The notes: generated by a model not told the origin, from the sequence alone. A DNA stretch of 64,000 bases from an uncultured Granulosicoccaceae bacterium (GCA_937927895.1 CALGKA010000018.1:94590-158589); one strand, 5' to 3'. Counted from the stretch's first letter, positions 43,315-53,273 are shown. A program made the numbers and translations.

Positions 43315-45468
43315 ATGGATAACCAACGGATACTAAAAGAAGGCGAGCTGGTCCAATGGTACCGGATCGAAGAAGTTCTCGGTCGCGGCGGGTTTGGTGT
43401 TACCTACCTTGCCACTGATACCAACCTTGATCACAAAGTAGCAATCAAAGAATACATGCCTGGTTGGGCAGTAGAGCGCCTTGACGATAACTCTCTGGTA
43501 GCCGTGAGTGACACGGTGCAGCGTGACTTTGACCTTGGTGTTAGTAATTTTCTCCGTGAGGCACGAACCTTAGTAAAGTTTCGCCACCCGAATATTGTCC
43601 GAGTAATGACCGTATTTGAAGCCAACAATACGGCTTATCTGGTGATGGAATACGAAGAAGGGGAAGAATTCAAATCATATGTGCAGCGCGGAGCTGGTAT
43701 CGATGAAAAATCGTTGAAGGCCCTGATTCTGTGTATTGTCGATGGTCTGGATCAGGTGCATCAGACAGGTTTTCTGCATCGCGACATCAAGCCGGTAAAT
43801 TTAATCATCAGAAATGATGGCACGCCTGTGCTGCTCGACTTTGGAGCGGCGAGACCGACTGATAGTGAAAGCGGTGCACACACGGCTTATGTGTCTGCAG
43901 GTTACACCCCAATCGAGCAGTATCAAGAAGGGCACGGAATGGAAATTGGCCCATGGACTGATATTTATTCATTGGGTGCCACCCTTTATTACGCTATCAG
44001 TGGTAAAACTCCTGTAGGCCCGACAGGGCGTTTGGCAGCGTTGGTGCGCAAGTCACCTGATGCATTAGAGCCTGCTAAAAATGTTGGTGCCGGGCGCTAT
44101 AGCCAGCCCTTTTTAGAGGCAATTGATTGGGCGTTAAGTTTTCGACCAGCTGATCGACCACAAAACCTGACTGAGTGGCGTGATGCGTTAGATGCCTCTT
44201 CAGAACAACAACGGCAGGAAGAGCAAAGACAAGCCTCAAGAGAGTTTCACCAAACAGCAAGCGATGAAAGACGGCCTCCGTCGCGTTTACATAGGGAGAT
44301 GAAAGCCCAAAAAGCACAGGTGAAAAAAAAGCGCTGGGTGGTGGCATTGTGTTCATTGTTGGCTGTTGGGGCTGCAGGCGCCTGGTTTTATAGTGAAAAT
44401 CAACAGCAGCATGAACTTAATGCATTGCTCTCACAGGCCAATTCTGAATTTAACAACGAATCATATGTTGAAGGTGCATTGCCTTTGTATCGTCAGGTGT
44501 TGACCGCTTACCCTGAAAACAAAGACGCAAAATCCAGGCTTGCAGATATAGAGACCATTGTAAGTGCTCGATTTAATTCACAGATTCAAGCAGGTGATTT
44601 GCAAAAAGCAGAATTATCATTAGCTGAATTACGAGTCGTGACAGCCGATGAAAGCACCACCAATGAGGCTCAGCAACGACTAGAAATCGCGAAGAATGAA
44701 GAAGCAACCAATGCATATTTTTCGCAGGCGCAGTCATTCACAGATAGTGGTCAATACCAACAAGCACTAACCCTGTTGAGCACACTACGTAGTGAAGTGC
44801 CTGATGATCCGCGTTTGAATATAATTGAATCAGATGTGCGTGCAGCGTTAAAAGAGAGTCTAGATCGCGAACAGCAGCAATCTAAGTTAGCAGCTCAACA
44901 AGAGCGAAAAGCACTTGAGGAAAACCAGCGCACAGCGGCCGCCAAACGTCGTGAGCGTCAACGGCGCCTTAGCTATAACCGATATCTGCGCAACGCAGAG
45001 CGAGTGTTGTCAGAGGGTGATATTGAAAGCGCCCGTAGCTGGCTTGACGATGCACGTGCTCTGCAGATAAACGATTCACGACTCACCGAGCTTGAGTCAC
45101 AAGTCGTAGAGCAGGAAACCTATCAAAGAAAGCCATTGTCAGACTACGAGGTTAGTTTTGCCGCCGGCCAGTTTAACGCTTTGCGTCGCGCTGTTGAATC
45201 CAAGAATCGACAGGCGATTAGTGCCCTGAGTGAAGGTGAACCCAAACGGCAAAGTTTATTCGATACCCTATTTACTCGCTATACCCGCCTCGATGCAAAA
45301 ATAGTCGATATCAAACCCGCCGTTGATCCCAAGCGCGTCACCGCCAAGCTGCGAATTGAGGCGATGATAATGCCCAATGGTGATATTGTTTATCCTTCGC
45401 CCGCCTATCGCGATTCAGAACTGACCATAAACCGTGAGCGATACGGTTGGTCGCAGATTATCTGGTAG
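43315..45468 (+). CDS. Transmembrane Ser/Thr protein kinase (PknB-like) with periplasmic repeat region
   Basis: A protein of 717 residues. The kinase domain (about 15-292) has all key parts: GRGGFG loop (23-28), K45 of VAIK, E82, catalytic loop H155-R-D157-I-K-P-V-N162 and D175-F-G. It should be active on Ser/Thr. A charged linker (295-340) leads to one membrane helix (341-358, WVVALCSLLAVGAAGAW). The outer part (360-600) has TPR-like repeats (LYRQVLTAYPENKDAKSRL, YFSQAQSFTDSGQYQQAL). The end (620-717) is an unrecognised folded domain finishing SQIIW. It probably senses an outside signal. A small secreted protein gene follows in the same direction. Confidence 0.92.
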   Translation: MDNQRILKEGELVQWYRIEEVLGRGGFGVTYLATDTNLDHKVAIKEYMPGWAVERLDDNSLVAVSDTVQRDFDLGVSNFLREARTLVKFRHPNIVRVMTVFEANNTAYLVMEYEEGEEFKSYVQRGAGIDEKSLKALILCIVDGLDQVHQTGFLHRDIKPVNLIIRNDGTPVLLDFGAARPTDSESGAHTAYVSAGYTPIEQYQEGHGMEIGPWTDIYSLGATLYYAISGKTPVGPTGRLAALVRKSPDALEPAKNVGAGRYSQPFLEAIDWALSFRPADRPQNLTEWRDALDASSEQQRQEEQRQASREFHQTASDERRPPSRLHREMKAQKAQVKKKRWVVALCSLLAVGAAGAWFYSENQQQHELNALLSQANSEFNNESYVEGALPLYRQVLTAYPENKDAKSRLADIETIVSARFNSQIQAGDLQKAELSLAELRVVTADESTTNEAQQRLEIAKNEEATNAYFSQAQSFTDSGQYQQALTLLSTLRSEVPDDPRLNIIESDVRAALKESLDREQQQSKLAAQQERKALEENQRTAAAKRRERQRRLSYNRYLRNAERVLSEGDIESARSWLDDARALQINDSRLTELESQVVEQETYQRKPLSDYEVSFAAGQFNALRRAVESKNRQAISALSEGEPKRQSLFDTLFTRYTRLDAKIVDIKPAVDPKRVTAKLRIEAMIMPNGDIVYPSPAYRDSELTINRERYGWSQIIW

Positions 45469-45658
45469 CATCTGCCCTATGAGCTGGGTTTACCTTTGGC
45501 TCAACGACCTGCAGAAAACCAGTGATCGGCTCTTTAAATGCCCCGAAAAGTCATCTGCAAGTATTTAAATCTATGCATGGTCATGCTATTGTCATGACGT
45601 AAAAGGATTAGCTGTATTGGCGTTTTGCCAACGTGGCTAATGTAACCAAGGGAAGCTA

Positions 45659-46351
45659 GTGGGCACTTCAAAACGAATGGGCGATAAAATTTCAGTAGTC
45701 TCAACCTTGCATAGGTTGCTATCTTCTGTGCTAGCTGCCGTACTGTTTGTCTCGCAATCAATGACGCAGGTGGCGGCGCAAGACATAAACACAGATGTGA
45801 ATTCTGAGACTACTCAAGTCACGAAGCCTGTGCCCAGAACGACCCGGGACTGGGCCGCAGATATTGATATTGATCCCCCGATCATTGATCACGAAGCAAT
45901 TGAAACCGGAGTACCGGGCCAGACCCAAATGTTTCTAGCCAATGTGATAGATGATCGTGGGCTTACCCATGTATTGCTTTTTTACCGCAGCAGTTCAGGC
46001 ACTCAGTATAAGAGTGTTTCAATGGAGAAAGTCACGGGAACAACTGAGTACACAACGTCGATACCAACAGAGCTTGGACAAAACAAAATCGAGTATTACA
46101 TTGAAGCGCTTGATACAGGCGGCAACCGGGTATTAAAAGGCTTTCCGTTTTTTCCGTTGGTAAGGCAACTTGAATCAACCACTCCAGTGCAGGTGAGTGA
46201 GCCGACGGATGCAATACAAAGCAAAGTAATTTATGTACTGCTTGGTGCGGCTGCAGTGGGTTTGGTATTAGCGCTAGCGGGTGGCAATGATGATTCAACG
46301 CCGCAGCAGCCTGGCACGACCCCGTTAACTATTAACGTGACACCACCATAA
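45659..46351 (+). CDS. Unknown exported protein with Ig-like fold and C-terminal membrane helix
   Basis: A protein of 230 residues. GTG 45659 is favoured because AAGGGA lies five bases before it; ATG 45677 is an option. A signal peptide ends near residue 40 (SMTQVAAQ). Residues about 75-175 look like a small beta-sandwich: MFLANVIDDRGLTHVLLFYRS, then NKIEYYIEALDTGGN, a pattern seen in Ig/fibronectin-like domains. A membrane helix follows (VIYVLLGAAAVGLVLALAG, about 188-206). The end is Pro/Thr-rich. It follows the Ser/Thr kinase by 190 bases on the same strand, so a functional link is plausible but unproven. I do not recognise a named family. Confidence 0.65.
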   Translation: MGTSKRMGDKISVVSTLHRLLSSVLAAVLFVSQSMTQVAAQDINTDVNSETTQVTKPVPRTTRDWAADIDIDPPIIDHEAIETGVPGQTQMFLANVIDDRGLTHVLLFYRSSSGTQYKSVSMEKVTGTTEYTTSIPTELGQNKIEYYIEALDTGGNRVLKGFPFFPLVRQLESTTPVQVSEPTDAIQSKVIYVLLGAAAVGLVLALAGGNDDSTPQQPGTTPLTINVTPP

Positions 46352-46402
46352 AAATGAATGCAGCACTAATGATTGCACTCGATAGATGGCAAGCCAAATA
46401 AC

Positions 46403-47263
46403 TTAAGGAAATTTAATTCCTATTTGATGGCTGTATTGTTGCTGTGGTGCCAGTGTTTGAAGGTCAGACTTATAGTTGAAATCACCATTTGAATTAACAA
46501 AATCACTGGTGCCTAACCACGGTTCTATGCACACAAATGGTGCGGTGGGTTTTGCCCAAATACCTAAGTGTGGTGCACCATCGGTGTCAACGGTCAGTAA
46601 AGTTTGTTGCTTACACCGTAGGTGGATTTGATCTGATTTAATATCGCGAAATACTAGTGCATCGTCGTTAAAAATATCGTCACTAAGCGTGATAGTGTTT
46701 TTAAGCATCGGGTAGGCGACAGGCTCGTTTTCAAGTAATCCGTCTCCGGTTAACAAATGGCGCTGTAGCGATTCTTTTTGAGAAAATAGAATGTTGTAGT
46801 CGTTTATTTTTATAGAGTCGCTTATTGCCAGTGCAAATGCAGGGTGAGAACCCAGCGTGAATAACATATCGTGATCGTCTTGATTCAATACATCGTAGCG
46901 AATCTTTATGCCTTGATCTTGCAGTGTAAAATGCACGTGCAGTTCAAATTTCCACGGGTAGGTAGTCAGGGAGTCAGCATCGGCTTTTAAGCGCATACTG
47001 ACTGAATGCGCTGTTTGATCCATACATTCGAATGTTTTGCGTCTAGCAATACCATGGCGCGGCATTTCGTAAGGCTTGCCATCGATGCGTGTTTGGCCGC
47101 GTTTTAAAGCACCCACTATAGGAAATAAGATAGGTGCGCGGCCGGTCCAAAATTTCTCATCACCTTGCCACAGCGTCTCTTGCCCATTGATTTGCAAGCT
47201 ACTAAGTTCAGCACCCAGAGGATTAATTTCAGCAAGCAGATTGTGATGAGTAATTTTGTGCAC
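46403..47263 (-). CDS. Aldose 1-epimerase family protein (LacX/YeaD-like)
   Basis: A protein of 286 residues of galactose-mutarotase-like all-beta fold. Conserved stretches are INPLGAELSSLQINGQETLW, RAPILFPIVGAL, MPRHGIAR (with the catalytic-site His), LGSHPAFAL (second His) and LGIWAKPTAPFVCIEPWLG (the acidic end with the catalytic Glu). The sequence fits the LacX subgroup rather than GalM itself. It interconverts sugar anomers, with substrate unknown. The start codon is GTG 47263; there is no nearby ATG. It is a single gene between the kinase pair and the pseudo-reprolysin gene. Confidence 0.88.
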   Translation of the reverse strand: MHKITHHNLLAEINPLGAELSSLQINGQETLWQGDEKFWTGRAPILFPIVGALKRGQTRIDGKPYEMPRHGIARRKTFECMDQTAHSVSMRLKADADSLTTYPWKFELHVHFTLQDQGIKIRYDVLNQDDHDMLFTLGSHPAFALAISDSIKINDYNILFSQKESLQRHLLTGDGLLENEPVAYPMLKNTITLSDDIFNDDALVFRDIKSDQIHLRCKQQTLLTVDTDGAPHLGIWAKPTAPFVCIEPWLGTSDFVNSNGDFNYKSDLQTLAPQQQYSHQIGIKFP

Positions 47264-47393
47264 AGTGTTTGTCTTATAGGTCTGCGATCACGGAAGCGGT
47301 CGCGTATAGTTTTGGGTTAAGTATCAAACTATACGGATTTTCAAAGGTATCAGGGGCTTGCTAGTTAGAAAGGCCAGCTTGCACAGTTGCCAG

Positions 47394-48683
47394 TTAATAA
47401 ACTAGCTTTGCGCTTTTTCTATAGGCGATAGTTGTGAACAGAAGAAATAGTAGATGTAGGCCAAACATCCCGCCGCCACCACTACCGCCGGTTGCCAATG
47501 CCGTCTCTGTATCATCATCTTGCAAGCTTATAGTATTACTAATTTCTTCGCTTTCAGATTCTAGTATGTAGTCTGGGATAGGCTCGAATTGCTCCGGTTC
47601 GGTCACGGCAATTTCTGGAGCGTCGTAGCTTAAAATTTGAGTGAGCTGCGCCGGCATAGGGTTGTTATCCAGGTAAGCTCTTTGCTGATCACTCCAGTGC
47701 GCTGCTGCAATGCTTTGGTCTGGGGCAAGATCCTGCAGTGTTCCGCTCTCATTTGGCAGGCCGAGTAATTTACCAAAGAAGTGGGAAGTCTGAAACTGGT
47801 AGTGTGGTGTATTGCCCTGCAATACAAAATTGTTGTTGCCATAGCTTGTGGTAGCACTGCTTTCTGTATTGCCGCCACGGAAAATAAAAGTAGCAAGATT
47901 GTCGTTGATGCCATGAGCTTGTGCGTTACTGTTAAGCCAATTGCGTGCGCCTGCAAAGAAATCTAAACCGTTGTCTGCAATGGTTAGTTCTGATGCACGC
48001 TTATATATTAGTTGTTCGAGTTTAAAAGTAATGCCCAGTGAATCCGATAGTAAACCATCCATTACGTGCATAGATTCAAGTGCCAGCACATGCCCTGGAG
48101 TATTTGCATTCAGTATGTAGTTTTCATCGATTAGTGCTGTGAGCTTAATCTGGGTAGTTGGCTGAATCGAGGTATTGCTTGATGGGGTAGAGCGCACATC
48201 AATCACGGGTGAGTCTTGCACGCGATCAATAGCATAGATCCGATCAGAAATTCTAAATACTCCGCTCCAAGCGCCGTTGTGCAGTGTCATTCGAAACCAA
48301 TGGGGTGGTAGCACGGCTTCAGTGTTTTCCGGATCAAGCAAACGACCGGTGAAAAATTGCAGGTCATCTAACTGTAAGCTTGATTCATCGATGCCGCCCG
48401 CGGCAGCACCAAAATCCGAATCTGGCATAAACACCGGAACGGCATCACGGATAACTTCAGATGGGGTAAGGTGTACGTCGTATACAGTGCTGAGGCCCGC
48501 GATATTTAAGTAGCTTACCCTGGCGCTGGTTTCTGACTCCGAAAGCTCAATAGACGTTACGGCACCTCCAGACAGAGAGGCAACCTCGCCGACAAAGCGA
48601 AAGCTGTCATAGTTTTGGGCTGATGACGCACCACTGAAGGTGAAAAGCATCAACGCCAAGAGCAGGATTATAAACCTTGGCAT
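47394..48683 (-). CDS. Secreted reprolysin-like protein without zinc motif, GlyGly-CTERM-type tail
   Basis: A protein of 429 residues from ATG 48683; the TTG at 48710 is less likely. It has a signal peptide (MPRFIILLLALMLFTFSGASSAQ), then a propeptide-like beta region to about residue 150. A region about 178-310 follows whose layout resembles M12B/reprolysin metalloproteases: KLTALIDENYIL, MHVMDGLLSDSLGITFKLEQL, ATFIFRGG. Where the HExxHxxG zinc helix should be, it reads TSHFFGKLLGLPNE (H301), so one ligand and the catalytic Glu are lost. The C-terminus is GGSGGGG, a hydrophobic helix and a basic end (YRKSAK), the GlyGly-CTERM layout processed by rhombosortase. Likely a secreted pseudo-enzyme. 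Confidence 0.7.
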   Translation of the reverse strand: MPRFIILLLALMLFTFSGASSAQNYDSFRFVGEVASLSGGAVTSIELSESETSARVSYLNIAGLSTVYDVHLTPSEVIRDAVPVFMPDSDFGAAAGGIDESSLQLDDLQFFTGRLLDPENTEAVLPPHWFRMTLHNGAWSGVFRISDRIYAIDRVQDSPVIDVRSTPSSNTSIQPTTQIKLTALIDENYILNANTPGHVLALESMHVMDGLLSDSLGITFKLEQLIYKRASELTIADNGLDFFAGARNWLNSNAQAHGINDNLATFIFRGGNTESSATTSYGNNNFVLQGNTPHYQFQTSHFFGKLLGLPNESGTLQDLAPDQSIAAAHWSDQQRAYLDNNPMPAQLTQILSYDAPEIAVTEPEQFEPIPDYILESESEEISNTISLQDDDTETALATGGSGGGGMFGLHLLFLLFTTIAYRKSAKLVY

Positions 48684-49004
48684 GGTTCGACTCGTTTTTG
48701 TGAGGGCCAAACATTCAAATGTTTGTGCGCTTGTTAACTATTTATCGCGCAATTGCCGTATCACTTGAGCTTAGTGCATACCTCGGATTCTGCTTGATTT
48801 TTGACGGTTGTCAGAGGGTCTTTGATACCTGAAAGTGTTGCAAACGGTAGGTTTCGCCCATTTATCTGTCGAAAGGTAATGCGCTAAACGCAAAAAAGCC
48901 AGCGAAAAATCGCTGGCTTTTTGGGAGCTATTTGGCGCAAAGACGCCATGCAAAATGGCAGGGCTTTACAGTTATTTACACTCCGGTGTTATTCACACTG
49001 TGTT
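48684..49004. other. Intergenic region downstream of gltA
   Basis: It holds the gltA terminator (48893-48922) and presumably the promoter of the downstream pseudo-reprolysin gene; the rest shows no feature. Confidence 0.55.
48893..48922 (-). terminator. Rho-independent terminator downstream of gltA
   Basis: AAAAAGCCAGCGA (48893-48905) pairs perfectly with TCGCTGGCTTTTT (48910-48922) around an AAAA loop; core stem GCCAGCGA/TCGCTGGC. It gives T runs in both directions and lies about 80 bases past the gltA stop. Confidence 0.9.
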
Positions 49005-50288
49005 TTAAGACGGGTAGTCGCGCTTTGCATGACCTGTGTAGATCTGGCGCGGACGACCAATTCTGTATTCAGGATCGTTGTGCATTTCCATCCAATGTGA
49101 AATCCAGCCAACCGTTCGAGCCATTGCAAACATCACAGTAAACATGTTCATTGGAATGTTTAAGGCGCGAAGAATAATGCCAGAGTAGAAATCGACATTC
49201 GGGTATAGCTTGCGTTCCTGGAAGTATTCATCGTTCAGTGTGGCTTGCTCTAGTTCCAGTGCAAGATTAAACAATGGTTGATCTCCATCTAAATCAGCCA
49301 ATAGTTCGTGGCACAGTCCAGCAATAATTTTAGCTCTTGGGTCAAAGTTTTTATAAACACGATGACCAAAGCCCATTAGTCTGAACGGGTCATTTTTATC
49401 TTTTGCGCGTGCAATGGTGGTTTCAATGGTTTCACCGGATTGCTCAATCGCTTCAAGCATATTAATAACTGCTTCATTAGCGCCACCGTGTGCCGGGCCC
49501 CAAAGGCTCGCGATACCAGCTGCAATAGAAGCAAACGGGTTTGCACCAGAGCTACCCGCAAGACGCACAGTTGAAGTGCTCGCGTTTTGCTCGTGATCGG
49601 CGTGTAGAATCATCATGATTTCAAGTGCTTTGGCAGCTACAGGGCTGTGCACGTATTCTTGTGCAGGAACCGCAAACATCATTTGCATGAAGTTCTCAAC
49701 GTAGCCAACGTTGTTGTCTGGATACATAAATGGCAAGCCGCGATGATGCCGGTAGCAGTAAGAGGCGATCGTTGGCAGCTTGGCGATAAGACGGTGGGCT
49801 GATATCTCACGGTGCTTTGGGTTATTGATATCTAATGAATCGTGATAAAACGACGACAACGCGCCAACAGTTCCGACAAGCATTGCCATTGGGTGAGCGT
49901 CGTAGCGAAAGCCATTAATGAAATCACGGATGTTCTCGTGCACCATCGTGTGGTTTTTAATGGTTGAAGAAAATTCTGAAAATTCATTTTCAGCGGGAAG
50001 CGCACCGTAAAGAAGTAAATAACAAACTTCCAGGTAGCTGCTTTTTTCAGCCAACTGATCAATTGGGTAACCACGATGCAGCAATATGCCTTCTTCGCCA
50101 TTAATAAAAGTAATGCTGCTTTTGCAGCTACCGGTCATGCTGTAGCCAGGATCGTAGGTGAAGTAGCCAGTCTCTTTGTATAGGCCACTAAGAGATATAC
50201 AACCGGGACCATGAGTACCCTCAAGCAATTCAAGTTCTGTCGAATTGCCGTTTGTGTTGTCAGTTAGGGTGATTGTTTTTTTCGTCAT
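49005..50288 (-). CDS. gltA: Citrate synthase, hexameric (type II)
   Basis: Condenses acetyl-CoA with oxaloacetate as the first step of the citric acid cycle. From ATG 50288 it has 427 residues, the size of E. coli GltA; the ORF is open to 50306. The catalytic triad is clear: H267 in WGPAHGGA, H309 in GFGHRVYK and D366 in [21 protein letters not shown] is the conserved core helix. The N-terminal domain with [18 protein letters not shown] marks the NADH-sensitive Gram-negative type. It is divergent from argG and followed by a strong terminator. Confidence 0.98.
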   Translation of the reverse strand: MTKKTITLTDNTNGNSTELELLEGTHGPGCISLSGLYKETGYFTYDPGYSMTGSCKSSITFINGEEGILLHRGYPIDQLAEKSSYLEVCYLLLYGALPAENEFSEFSSTIKNHTMVHENIRDFINGFRYDAHPMAMLVGTVGALSSFYHDSLDINNPKHREISAHRLIAKLPTIASYCYRHHRGLPFMYPDNNVGYVENFMQMMFAVPAQEYVHSPVAAKALEIMMILHADHEQNASTSTVRLAGSSGANPFASIAAGIASLWGPAHGGANEAVINMLEAIEQSGETIETTIARAKDKNDPFRLMGFGHRVYKNFDPRAKIIAGLCHELLADLDGDQPLFNLALELEQATLNDEYFQERKLYPNVDFYSGIILRALNIPMNMFTVMFAMARTVGWISHWMEMHNDPEYRIGRPRQIYTGHAKRDYPS

Positions 50289-50621
50289 TTGTGGTCCGAT
50301 ATTCAATGCTGCTGAGGCAGAAATCCTTTAGCGTTCTGGCGATGTGATACCGCAGATCGTGTGTATCCCTAGAGTATATGCCAAGTTTTGGTAAAGGTAA
50401 GCTATAATTACTATTGCGACTGCTTATACTAGATGCCAGTGGGATCACCAGCGGTGTTGACTAGCTGTACCAATTTGCCTGCCGTTTTGTGACTTCATAA
50501 ACGATTTCTGAGCTGTTCTGCTGTGGCAATTGGTGCCAGGCAGACTATTCGGGCAAGCGGATCTAATTGAGGTAAAATGCAGGCCCCGTCAGGTCTCCAT
50601 TGAAAAAAATTGGATCAGTAA
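50289..50621. other. Divergent promoter region of gltA and argG
   Basis: A TATAAT is present on the plus strand at 50403-50408 without a good -35 at the right distance, and a TTGACT at 50458 lacks a matching -10. No ArgR-like box pair was recognised with confidence. AAAAAATTGGATC precedes the argG start. Confidence 0.45.
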
Positions 50622-51836
50622 ATGTCATCAGTCAACAAAGTTGTGCTTGCCTATTCCGGTGGATTAGATACGTCGGTCATCCTGCGCTGGCTGCAGGAAG
50701 AGTATGAATGTGAAGTGGTCACGTTCACTGCCGATCTTGGTCAGGGTGAGGAAGTTGAACCCGCGCGCTCGAAAGCAAAGCTGCTTGGCATAAAAGATCA
50801 GGATATTTTTATCGAAGATCTACGCGAAGAATTTGTGCGTGACTTTGTTTATCCAATGATGCGCTGCAACACCATTTATGAAGGCGAATACCTGCTTGGC
50901 ACTTCCATTGCGCGCCCATTGATTGCTAAAAGGCTGGTAGAGATTGCCGCCGAAGTCGGGGCTGATGCTATATCCCACGGTGCAACCGGTAAGGGTAATG
51001 ACCAGGTGCGTTTTGAGTTGGGTGCCTATGCGCTGTCGCCAGATGTAAAAGTCATTGCACCTTGGCGCGAGTGGGATTTAAATTCTCGAGAAAAGCTGCT
51101 CGCCTATGCAGCTGATCGTCAAATTCCGATCGAAGCCAAGCGAGGTACAAAATCACCCTATTCAATGGATGCCAATCTGCTTCACATCTCCTATGAAGGG
51201 GATCAGCTGGAAGATCCATGGGTCGAGGCCGAAGACGATATGTGGCGCTGGACAGTAGCGCCAGAGCAAGCCCCTGATCAAGCGCTTGAAATTACGTTGT
51301 CCTTTACCGCCGGAGACATCACGGCGATTGATGGCAAGCCGATGTCACCTGCCACTGTGTTAGCCACCCTGAATGAAATCGGTGGCAAGCACGGCATCGG
51401 TCGTGACGATATCGTAGAAAATCGCTATGTCGGAATGAAATCCCGTGGCTGCTATGAAACCCCGGGCGGCACGATCATGTTAAAAGCGCACCGTGCGATT
51501 GAAAGCATCACCCTTGATCGCGAGGTGGCGCATTTAAAAGATGAGCTTATGCCCCGTTATGCCAGTGTCATTTACAACGGTTATTGGTGGAGCCCGGAGC
51601 GCCATATGTTGCAAGCGGCAATTGATCATTCTCAGGCGTATGTGAATGGCGATGTAAGACTGAAGTTGTACAAAGGCTCAGTGAGTGTGCTTGGTCGCCA
51701 GTCCAATGACAGCTTATTTGATGAGAAAATCGCTACCTTCGAAGATGATGAAGGTGCTTATCATCAGCGAGATGCTGAGGGCTTTATTAAGTTAAATGCA
51801 CTTAGAATGCGTATCGCAGGGCGGAAAAGGGCTTGA
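50622..51836 (+). CDS. argG: Argininosuccinate synthase
   Basis: Joins citrulline and aspartate with ATP to form argininosuccinate in arginine synthesis. The protein has 404 residues. The N-terminal P-loop-like motif is [16 protein letters not shown]. The sequence continues with [32 protein letters not shown] and APWREW, all diagnostic for the short (bacterial type 1) ArgG. The 3' part [20 protein letters not shown] is also typical. It starts at ATG 50622. argH is not adjacent; the next gene is a small DUF2892 protein. Confidence 0.98.
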   Translation: MSSVNKVVLAYSGGLDTSVILRWLQEEYECEVVTFTADLGQGEEVEPARSKAKLLGIKDQDIFIEDLREEFVRDFVYPMMRCNTIYEGEYLLGTSIARPLIAKRLVEIAAEVGADAISHGATGKGNDQVRFELGAYALSPDVKVIAPWREWDLNSREKLLAYAADRQIPIEAKRGTKSPYSMDANLLHISYEGDQLEDPWVEAEDDMWRWTVAPEQAPDQALEITLSFTAGDITAIDGKPMSPATVLATLNEIGGKHGIGRDDIVENRYVGMKSRGCYETPGGTIMLKAHRAIESITLDREVAHLKDELMPRYASVIYNGYWWSPERHMLQAAIDHSQAYVNGDVRLKLYKGSVSVLGRQSNDSLFDEKIATFEDDEGAYHQRDAEGFIKLNALRMRIAGRKRA

Positions 51837-51972
51837 AAAACATAAAGATTCGCATATCTTAGGATAATAAAACTTCGTTAACAATTTCGCTGGATGAGTG
51901 AAACTGGTTTAAACTCGTCTAGTATTCAATCGTTCGTTCGCGTTCAAACAGCTTTTTATTAAGGGGACCATT

Positions 51973-52233
51973 ATGGAAGAATCATCAAACGTAAAGAAAG
52001 TCGGAGACGGTGCTGCAAAGAGCATTGGCGACATGAAGAAGAACATGCCTGAGTTTGTAAAAAACATAGGTGGTGCTGATAAAAACATTCGCCTTGGTGC
52101 GGGTGGTGCACTTTTTCTAGTAGGCGCATTTGGCGCTAAGCTTTGGTTACTGGTAGGGATTTTCCTACTGGCGACTGTATACCTGGGCATTTGCCCGATT
52201 TATTCATTTTTAAAGCATGACACTCTAAACTAG
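51973..52233 (+). CDS. Small DUF2892 membrane protein
   Basis: A protein of 86 residues. A charged N-terminal part (VKKVGDGAAKSIGDMKKNMPEFVKN) precedes GGADKNIRLGAGGALFLVGAFGAK, then a second membrane helix and CPIYSFLKHDT. The pattern N-[IV]-R-[LI] before a helix pair and a final C-P-[IL]-Y is that of DUF2892 (YgaP-type) inner-membrane proteins, whose role is mostly unknown. AAGGGGACC is an excellent ribosome binding site 7 bases before ATG 51973. A strong hairpin follows. Confidence 0.85.
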   Translation: MEESSNVKKVGDGAAKSIGDMKKNMPEFVKNIGGADKNIRLGAGGALFLVGAFGAKLWLLVGIFLLATVYLGICPIYSFLKHDTLN

Positions 52234-52247
52234 AGTCCAGTGCTGGC

Positions 52248-52271
52248 AGTCGCGGCACTTGTGCCGCGACT
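52248..52271 (+). terminator. Strong hairpin after the DUF2892 gene
   Basis: AGTCGCGGCAC (52248-52258) pairs perfectly with GTGCCGCGACT (52261-52271). A T-rich stretch starts only about 20 bases later, so termination is probable but not typical. Confidence 0.6.
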
Positions 52272-52470
52272 CGCTACTACTCTCCCTTATCTTTTTGCCT
52301 GGTTTTCGGGCTCCCCTGTGGTTCCGCCAGGAGCCATGTTTAGAATGTAAACAACAGGCGGTTTTGCCGTTTTACGGCGCAATATTTGTAGTAACTTGTT
52401 GATCTGCAGCCACAGAGCGTAATACTTTCGGTATGGTTTTGTGCGCTTGAATCGACTACGCTTACGTACT

Positions 52471-53268
52471 ATGTATCAAAAACTGAACAAATTAAGCCAA
52501 ATCAAAGGCTTTGCAGTGGCAGCTTCAATTGCCCTATTGAGCGCGTGTGCGTTTTCGCCTTCAGAGCGTGATGACAGTGGATTATCGATCGACTTTTCAC
52601 GCGATGGCCTCGCGGTGGGCGCAGTTGTGCATGCAACGGGTCGGCCTGCGTTACAGCCGTTTGAAAGATGGCGTCACGCTGATCAGCTGGCATCTCACAT
52701 TTTGTATTCAAACCCGCAGCTTGAAGGTCAGGTAGACAGCTATGAATATGTAGCCAAACGTGTTGGTGAACCTTTTAATTCACTGGTGCAAAGTTATCGC
52801 TTAGAAGGTGATATCAGTTCGCGGGCGTTGCAGGTGTTTAGCGAAAAGAAGCTTCGTCGTCGGTATTTAATGATGGTTAGCATTTTGCCAATAGAGGAAT
52901 CTATAGAATTGCAGCCAGATGCACAGCCAGTCGTAGGGCGAATGAACCGCTCAGTAGAAGACTACTTCGATATGAAGTATCAAACCATTCGACTAGCGGC
53001 TTTACGTGTGCAGGTATATGACACAGTAGCCGCTCGCAAAGTAGCTGATCGCGTTTTTCGAACTGACGACAAAGGCGTTTCACTTGCAACCACAAGACAC
53101 CGTCGACGCTATGTCGGTAATTCACTGTTGGCAGCTCTTGCAAACTCTGTCACCAATGGCTTCAGAGATTCCGGTAGTGCGCAGTATCCAGCAGCACCAA
53201 GCATAGATGATGTGATGAATTATCTATGGCGTGGAGTGGCAAGTTCACTGCCCGGTGCGGTGCGATAG
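52471..53268 (+). CDS. Unknown lipoprotein
   Basis: A protein of 265 residues from ATG 52471; GTG 52441 would add ten basic residues. The signal ends in the lipobox ALLSAC followed by AFSPS, so it should be a lipoprotein. The mature part has no motif that I know. It is rich in Arg and aromatic residues, with RWRHADQLASHILYSNPQL near the start and SIDDVMNYLWRGVASSLPGAVR at the end. One stretch, RLAALRVQVYDTVAARKVADRVFRT, resembles periplasmic assembly-type proteins but is not diagnostic. It stands between the DUF2892 gene and the DadA-like gene and is probably monocistronic. Confidence 0.7.
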   Translation: MYQKLNKLSQIKGFAVAASIALLSACAFSPSERDDSGLSIDFSRDGLAVGAVVHATGRPALQPFERWRHADQLASHILYSNPQLEGQVDSYEYVAKRVGEPFNSLVQSYRLEGDISSRALQVFSEKKLRRRYLMMVSILPIEESIELQPDAQPVVGRMNRSVEDYFDMKYQTIRLAALRVQVYDTVAARKVADRVFRTDDKGVSLATTRHRRRYVGNSLLAALANSVTNGFRDSGSAQYPAAPSIDDVMNYLWRGVASSLPGAVR

Positions 53269-53273
53269 TTCAG

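Noticed and set aside
50458..50490. TTGACT as the -35 box of argG
   Set aside because: No -10-like hexamer lies 16-18 bases downstream, so I do not call a promoter.
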